From positions 62,001 to 126,000 of the forward strand of contig NZ_FNFQ01000005.1 in assembly GCF_900101175.1 (NCBI RefSeq): a stretch of DNA of 64,000 bases, given 5' to 3'. Numbering within the stretch: the stretch's first letter is position 1; every line of letters starts with the position of its first letter. The notes below the pieces were generated by a model. That model was not told where the DNA came from and ran no database searches. It worked only from the letters and a program-made list of their open reading frames with translations. A program made the translations under genes and the position numbers. Source of the stretch: Stenotrophomonas pavanii (GTDB lineage: Bacteria > Pseudomonadota > Gammaproteobacteria > Xanthomonadales > Xanthomonadaceae). This document shows positions 59,224-64,000 of the stretch, piece by piece.

Positions 59224-59375
59224 CTCGCGCCTCCGTGGTGTGGAAAGAAACGTCAGTGTGGCCATCGCCGATGTCGCCGACGGTGAATGCCCTGTGTCGC
59301 GCGCGTGCAGGCCATTCATGCCGTCACCACGCAGCGCCCGGCACGCTGTCGACCCGATCACCACGGAGCAGGACC

Positions 59376-59684
59376 ATGATGCGCGCATTCAGCGTGGCCG
59401 TACTCACTTTCGCCGTCACCGCCTGCAGCAGTACGCCGGTCGCACAGGTACAGCCGATCGATGGCGTGATTTCCGGCCAGTGCCACAGCGACAAGGTGCG
59501 TGGCGCCGTGGGCCTGGCCGCTTCGGACGCCACCGTGGCCCGCGCACGCGTGGACAGCGACAGCCTGCAGGTGCGCGTGCTGCGCCATGACGGCCCGCGG
59601 GTACCACCGGCCAGTGAAGGCGGCGACCGCCTGACCATCGAGAAAGGCCGGACCAACAACATCGTCGCGATCTATTGCGGCTGA
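59376..59684 (+). CDS. I78-like lipoprotein (2)
   Basis: A 102-residue lipoprotein, ATG at 59376 with GGAG upstream; signal MMRAFSVAVLTFAVTAC. The mature part has GQCHSDKVRGAVGLAASDA, DSLQVRVLRHDGPRVPP and a C-terminal RTNNIVAIYCG. This is a diverged I78 pattern: one Cys near the start, a DS/R-V core and a terminal Cys-Gly. Inhibitor activity is inferred only from family likeness. Its 3' end overlaps the convergent topoisomerase gene by 13 bp. Confidence 0.65.
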   Translation: MMRAFSVAVLTFAVTACSSTPVAQVQPIDGVISGQCHSDKVRGAVGLAASDATVARARVDSDSLQVRVLRHDGPRVPPASEGGDRLTIEKGRTNNIVAIYCG

Positions 59685-60730
59685 CGACGGCGGCTGAGCC
59701 GGCGCGCCCTGCGCAGTACGCGCAGGGTGGCCTGCTCCCACTGGCGCGGCCCACGCAGGCCGGCCAGCGCCGCCAGTTCACCGCGCTCCCAGCCGGCAAA
59801 CACGCACGGGTCGATGTAGGCCTTGCGGCACACGGCCGGTGTGTTGCCCAACCGCGCCGCGACCTGGCACACCACGCTGCGCTGTGCCTGCGCCAACGCA
59901 CGCTGGCTGGCCGGTTCCGGCAGCTCGGTGGCGGCAAACGCCTGCACTGCGGCCACGGTGCCGCCCCAGGTGCGGAAATCCTTGGCCGTGAAATCTTCGC
60001 CCATCACTTCGCGCAGATAATCGTTCACTGCACCCGAATCCACCGGCTGCAGCGCACCTTCATCGTCGCGGTACTGGAACAGCGCCTGGCCCGGCAGCTG
60101 CTGCAGGCGCCGCACCAGCAGCCCCAGCCGGCGATCACCCACGGTCACTTCCTGCAGCTGGCCGGACTTGCCTCGGAAACGCATGCGCACCCGCCCACCC
60201 CGCAACAGCTCCAGATGGCGGTTGCGCAGGGTGGTCAGCCCGAATGAACGGTTCTGCTGGGCATAGGTTTCATTGCCGACCCGCACCAGCGTGTCGGCCA
60301 GCAGTGCGACCACCATCGCCAGCACCTTTTCGCGCGGAAACCCTGGACGCTTCAGGTCCCGCGACAGCCGTCGCCGCAGCGTGGGCAGGGCGTCGCCAAA
60401 GGCGATGATGCGGTCGAACTTGCCGGCGTCGCGCTCTTTCGCCCAGTCGGCGTGGTAACGGTACTGCTTGCGCCCGCGCGCATCGCGGCCGGTGGCCTGC
60501 AGGTGGCCGTTGGCGTGGGCGCAGATCCACACGGCGGTGTAGGCCGGTGGAATGGCCAGTGCGCGGATGCGCTGCAGGGTGGCCGCATCGCGGACCACGT
60601 GACCGTCCGCGTCGCGGTAGCTGAAGCCCTGGCCGGCGCGGCGCCGGCTGATGCCCGGCTGGGTGTCATCGACATAGCGCAGGCCGGCCGCGCGCGCGGC
60701 CTGTCGTTCGGGGGAAGAGGGGGTTGGCAT
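59672..60730 (-). CDS. DNA topoisomerase IB (eukaryote/poxvirus type)
   Basis: A 352-residue type IB topoisomerase, which relaxes supercoils through a 3'-phosphotyrosyl bond. N-terminal domain GLRYVDDTQPGISRRRAGQ, core VGNETYAQQNRSFGLTTLRNRHL, KSGQLQEV, DFTAKDFRTWGGT, and the catalytic Tyr305 in NTPAVCRKAYIDP. The active-site Lys/Arg residues appear to be present. Most bacteria with such an enzyme, including many xanthomonads and pseudomonads, carry it as an extra topoisomerase. ATG at 60730. Confidence 0.92.
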   Translation of the reverse strand: MPTPSSPERQAARAAGLRYVDDTQPGISRRRAGQGFSYRDADGHVVRDAATLQRIRALAIPPAYTAVWICAHANGHLQATGRDARGRKQYRYHADWAKERDAGKFDRIIAFGDALPTLRRRLSRDLKRPGFPREKVLAMVVALLADTLVRVGNETYAQQNRSFGLTTLRNRHLELLRGGRVRMRFRGKSGQLQEVTVGDRRLGLLVRRLQQLPGQALFQYRDDEGALQPVDSGAVNDYLREVMGEDFTAKDFRTWGGTVAAVQAFAATELPEPASQRALAQAQRSVVCQVAARLGNTPAVCRKAYIDPCVFAGWERGELAALAGLRGPRQWEQATLRVLRRARRLSRRRQPQ

Positions 60731-60838
60731 GACCACAGTGTCGCCGTCGCGATGCCGCGATCCTGTCGATAACAGAAGACAAACACGTGAGGGTCGGATC
60801 GCCGCTATGCTCGGGTTTTCACAATCCCTTCCGGAGTC

Positions 60839-61231
60839 ATGATGTCGTTCCCGATTCGCGCCCGTTCGCTCTCCGCCCTGCTGCTGCCGGCCGTACTGGC
60901 CCTGACCGCCTGCCAGGCTCCGGCGCTGGATGAACAGGATTCGGCCACGGCCCATGCGCAGCAGGCGGCCGAAGCGGCCAAGGCACCGGCCGACGAAGCC
61001 GGCAAGGCCACCGAGGCACCGCCGGTCGGCACCTGCGATGCCAGCCAGGTGCAGAGCCTGGTCGGCCAGGCCTATGCCGACGCGCTGGGCAAGCAGGCGC
61101 AGGAAGATGCCGGTGCCCACCAGCTGCGCGTGATGAAGCCCAACGACGTGGCCACGATGGAGTTCCTTGGCGACCGCCTGAACGTCGAAGTGGACGACAA
61201 GGGCCTGGTCAGCGGCGTGCGCTGCGGCTGA
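60839..61231 (+). CDS. I78-like lipoprotein (3)
   Basis: A 130-residue lipoprotein, lipobox LTAC (Cys25), with an Ala/Glu-rich spacer (QDSATAHAQQAAEAAKAPA). The inhibitor-like domain runs GTCDASQVQSLVGQAYADAL, AHQLRVMKPNDVATMEFLGD, and ends GVRCG. GGAG lies close to the ATG at 60839. It is more typical than copy 2 in its KPND-x-ATMEF strand. A terminator follows. Confidence 0.75.
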   Translation: MMSFPIRARSLSALLLPAVLALTACQAPALDEQDSATAHAQQAAEAAKAPADEAGKATEAPPVGTCDASQVQSLVGQAYADALGKQAQEDAGAHQLRVMKPNDVATMEFLGDRLNVEVDDKGLVSGVRCG

Positions 61232-61240
61232 GGCCGACCC

Positions 61241-61266
61241 CGCGCCGGCACGGGGTTGCCGGCGCG
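61241..61266 (+). terminator. Terminator-like hairpin before gltB
   Basis: A perfect CGCGCCGGCA / TGCCGGCGCG stem with a CGGGGT loop; only a weak T-rich tail (TTCCGTT) follows. Confidence 0.65.
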
Positions 61267-61406
61267 TTCCGTTGCACCTGCAACCGTGTATTGCGGCGTT
61301 GCAGCAACCTGTGATCTAGTCGAGGCATCCGGTGGCCTCACGATGCGCTCCAGGGATTGGGCGGGCTTGAGTGTCCCCGTTCAATTCATCCCGCATCGAG
61401 GTAGAG

Positions 61407-64000
61407 ATGGCCCCCCGCAACCGCCAAGGGCTTTACGACCCGCGCTCCGAGCGCGATGCCTGTGGCTTTGGCATGGTCGCCCAGCTCGACGATCAACCTT
61501 CGCGCCTGCTGGTCGATACCGCCATCGCCGCGCTGTCGCGCATGACCCACCGTGGCGGTGTTGCCGCCGATGGCCTGACCGGCGATGGCTGCGGCCTGCT
61601 GCTGCGCCGCCCCGACGCGTTCCTGAAACTGCTGGCCAGCGAAGCCGGCATCGCCGTCTCCGCACGCTTTGCTGCCGGCCTGGTGTTCCTGCCCCACGAC
61701 GCCGATGCCGCCCATGCCTGCCGCACCCAGCTGCAGGCGCAGGTCGAAGCGGTCGGCTGCCGGGTCGCCGGCTGGCGCGAAGTGCCGACCGATGACAGCG
61801 TCTGCGGCCAGCTGGCGCGTGACACCCTGCCGCGCATCGAGCAGGTGTTCGTCGATGCCGGCGTCGGCCAGGACGATGCCGGCTTCGCGCTGGCGCTGTT
61901 CCTGGCCCGCCGCCGCAGCGAACAGCAGCTGCGCGATCACGCTGATTTCTACGTCACCACCCTCACCCCCGATGCGATCAGCTACAAGGGCATGGTGCTG
62001 CCGGACAAGCTCAGCCGCTTCTATCCGGACCTGCAGCGGCGCGAGCTGGCCTCCAGCGCGATCGTGTTCCACCAGCGCTTCTCGACCAACACGCTGCCGC
62101 GCTGGCCGCTTGCCCACCCGTTCCGGATGCTCGCCCACAATGGCGAGATCAACACCATCGAAGGCAACCGCCGCTGGGCCCAGGCGCGCAGCAAGGTGTG
62201 GAAGACGCCGCGCTTTGACATCGCCGAATTCGACCCGGTGATCTCCATGCACGGCTCGGACTCGCAGAGCCTGGACAACATGCTGGAACTGATGGTCGCC
62301 GGTGGCATGGAGCTGATCCAGGCGCTGCGCATCCTGGTGCCGCCGGCCACCCAGTCGCTGGAGTTCAAGGACCCGGACCTGGCCGCGTTCTACGAGTTCC
62401 ACGGTCTGAACAGCGAGCCGTGGGATGGCCCGGCCGGCATCGTTGCCTGCGACAGCCGCTACGCCGTCTGCACCCTCGACCGCAACGGCCTGCGCCCGGC
62501 GCGCTGGATGCTGACCGCCGACCGCCACTTCCTGGTTGCCTCTGAAGCGGGCGTGTGGGAAGTGCCCACCGAGCGGGTGGTGCGCAAGGGCAAGCTCGGC
62601 CCCGGCGAGATGATCGCGATCGACCTCAAGCGCGGCGATCTGCTCGACTCCGATGCGGTGGACCGCATCAACCGCGGCCGCGCGCCCTACAAGCAGTGGC
62701 TGCAGCAGGGCGTGACCTACCTGCAGACCGAACTGATCGACCCGTCGCTGGTGGAAGAGCCGTTCGACGAAGCCACCCTGCGCAGCTACCACAAGCTGTA
62801 CCAGCTCAGCAGCGAGGAAGTGGAGCAGGTGCTGCGGCCGCTGGCCGAGACCGAGCAGGAAGCCACCGGCTCGATGGGCGACGACACGCCGATGGCGGTG
62901 CTGAGCCAGCGCAGCCGCCCGCTGTACGACTATTTCCGCCAGGCCTTCGCGCAGGTCACCAACCCGCCGATCGATCCGCTGCGCGAAGACTGCGCGATGT
63001 CCCTGTCCACCCAGCTCGGCAAGGAGACCAACATCTTCCATGCCGGCCCGGAGACGGTGAACCACGTCATCCTCAATTCGCCGGTGCTGAGCCAGCGCAA
63101 GCTGCGCCAGCTGCTGAAGATGGACCAGTACGTGCAGGCCAACCGCCTGCTCGATCTGTCCTACAGCGAAGACGAGGGCCTGCGCGCCGGCATCGAGCGC
63201 ATCTGTGCCGAGGCCGAACAGGCCGCGCGCGATGGCATGGTGATGTTGCTGCTGTCCGACCGCTACCCGGTGGCCGGACGCCCGATGGTGCATGCCCTGC
63301 TCGCCACCAGCGCCATCCACCACCACCTGTCGCGGCTGGGCTTGCGCTGCGACGTCAACCTGATCGTCGAGACCGGCACCGCGCGCGATCCGCACCACAT
63401 GGCCTGCCTGCTCGGCTTCGGTGCCACCGCGGTATATCCGTACCTGGCCTATCAGACCCTGTTCGACCTCGGCCGTCGCGGCATCCTCAAGCTCAGCAAG
63501 GGCGGTGAGCAGTCGCAGATCGGCCGCCGCTACCGCAAGGGCGTCTACAAGGGCCTGTCGAAGATCATCTCGAAGATGGGCATCTGCACCGTGGCCAGCT
63601 ACCGCGGCGCGCAGCTGTTCGAGATCATCGGCCTGGAACCGGAAGTGGTGGACCTGTGCTTCCCGGATACCGCCTCGCGCATCGGCGGCGCCGGCTTCGC
63701 ACGCCTGGACGCCGATGCGCGCGAGCTGTGCGCGCAGGCCTGGGACGCGCAGCAGGATGTCGATGTCGGTGGCCTGCTGAAGTACGTGCACGGCGGCGAA
63801 TACCACATGTACAACCCGGACGTGGTCACCACCCTGCAGCGCGCGGCGCGCAGCGGTGACCCGCGTGCGTGGCAGCAGTATTGCGATGCGGTGCATGCGC
63901 GCCCGCCCTCGGCACTGCGTGACCTGCTGGAACTGGTACCGGCCGCCGTGCCGGTACCGCTGGACGAGGTCGCCCCGGCCAGCGCACTGTTCCCGCGCTT
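61407..64000 (+). CDS. gltB: Glutamate synthase (NADPH) large subunit, N-terminal part (3' end outside window)
   Basis: 864 codons of an open frame that leaves the window. The ATG at 61407 follows GAGGTAGAG. After a short propeptide, Cys19 in ERDACGFGMVAQ becomes the N-terminal nucleophile of the glutaminase domain; THRGGV, RFSTNTLPRWPLAHPF and LAHNGEINTIEGNR confirm class-II amidotransferase. The central domain and the start of the FMN/synthase domain follow. GltB with GltD makes two glutamates from glutamine and 2-oxoglutarate, completing the GS-GOGAT cycle with glnA. No sigma-54 element was seen upstream. Confidence 0.96.
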   Translation, partial: MAPRNRQGLYDPRSERDACGFGMVAQLDDQPSRLLVDTAIAALSRMTHRGGVAADGLTGDGCGLLLRRPDAFLKLLASEAGIAVSARFAAGLVFLPHDADAAHACRTQLQAQVEAVGCRVAGWREVPTDDSVCGQLARDTLPRIEQVFVDAGVGQDDAGFALALFLARRRSEQQLRDHADFYVTTLTPDAISYKGMVLPDKLSRFYPDLQRRELASSAIVFHQRFSTNTLPRWPLAHPFRMLAHNGEINTIEGNRRWAQARSKVWKTPRFDIAEFDPVISMHGSDSQSLDNMLELMVAGGMELIQALRILVPPATQSLEFKDPDLAAFYEFHGLNSEPWDGPAGIVACDSRYAVCTLDRNGLRPARWMLTADRHFLVASEAGVWEVPTERVVRKGKLGPGEMIAIDLKRGDLLDSDAVDRINRGRAPYKQWLQQGVTYLQTELIDPSLVEEPFDEATLRSYHKLYQLSSEEVEQVLRPLAETEQEATGSMGDDTPMAVLSQRSRPLYDYFRQAFAQVTNPPIDPLREDCAMSLSTQLGKETNIFHAGPETVNHVILNSPVLSQRKLRQLLKMDQYVQANRLLDLSYSEDEGLRAGIERICAEAEQAARDGMVMLLLSDRYPVAGRPMVHALLATSAIHHHLSRLGLRCDVNLIVETGTARDPHHMACLLGFGATAVYPYLAYQTLFDLGRRGILKLSKGGEQSQIGRRYRKGVYKGLSKIISKMGICTVASYRGAQLFEIIGLEPEVVDLCFPDTASRIGGAGFARLDADARELCAQAWDAQQDVDVGGLLKYVHGGEYHMYNPDVVTTLQRAARSGDPRAWQQYCDAVHARPPSALRDLLELVPAAVPVPLDEVAPASALFPR

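Overview
The window is chromosomal DNA of a high-G+C gammaproteobacterium, very probably Stenotrophomonas (S. maltophilia complex). The evidence is Xanthomonadaceae-type gene content and many extragenic GTAG-headed palindromes that match the SMAG repeats known from S. maltophilia. There are no rRNA or tRNA genes, no CRISPR array, no transposase and no prophage. The window opens inside a hemY-like gene and ends inside gltB.

Layout. 1-4.9 kb: hemY 3' end, a FadI-type thiolase, a conserved hypothetical whose 3' end plus repeats has been duplicated in tandem, and two lipoprotein Cu/Zn superoxide dismutases. 5-10 kb: ntrBC, a TonB-dependent receptor behind a Zur-like operator, and a small EF-hand protein. 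10-13.7 kb: MltA and an AmiD/AmpD-type amidase, then a lower-G+C islet of orphan and broken genes that looks like immunity-gene debris. 13.7-18.3 kb: glnK-amtB, glnA with a sigma-54 promoter and two NtrC sites, and uppP. 18.4-28.3 kb: a META-domain lipoprotein, then a minus-strand train (parA-like, sixA, yceI, phospholipase D, hotdog thioesterase, acyltransferase, yheT-type hydrolase, TPR-sulfotransferase, ybhB). 28.5-35.5 kb: an AAA ATPase, a TPR protein, a giant indolepyruvate:ferredoxin oxidoreductase and a DUF938 methyltransferase. Around 30.1 and 35.5-36.2 kb lie three copies of a large structured palindromic element whose arms differ in sequence but stay complementary.

36.3-48.6 kb is one nine-gene operon: two Tat-signal TldD homologues, a PmbA/TldE homologue, a DUF4159 protein, a MoxR ATPase, a DUF58 protein, a BatA-like membrane protein, a DUF4175-like protein with a His/Asp-rich loop, and a large membrane-anchored protein. 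It is the best candidate here for an uncharacterised system: a TldD/TldE-type protease set joined to a MoxR-DUF58 chaperone module at the cell envelope.

48.7-64 kb: two secreted hypotheticals, an mrfAB (yprAB) DNA-repair pair, three separate I78-type inhibitor lipoproteins, a BlaI/BlaR1-like pair divergent from a class-C-like serine hydrolase across a double dyad operator, an SDR with a histone-H1-like tail, a zinc-ribbon-like miniprotein, topoisomerase IB, and gltB. Nitrogen assimilation is the clearest functional theme: ntrBC, glnK-amtB, glnA and gltB all lie within the window.
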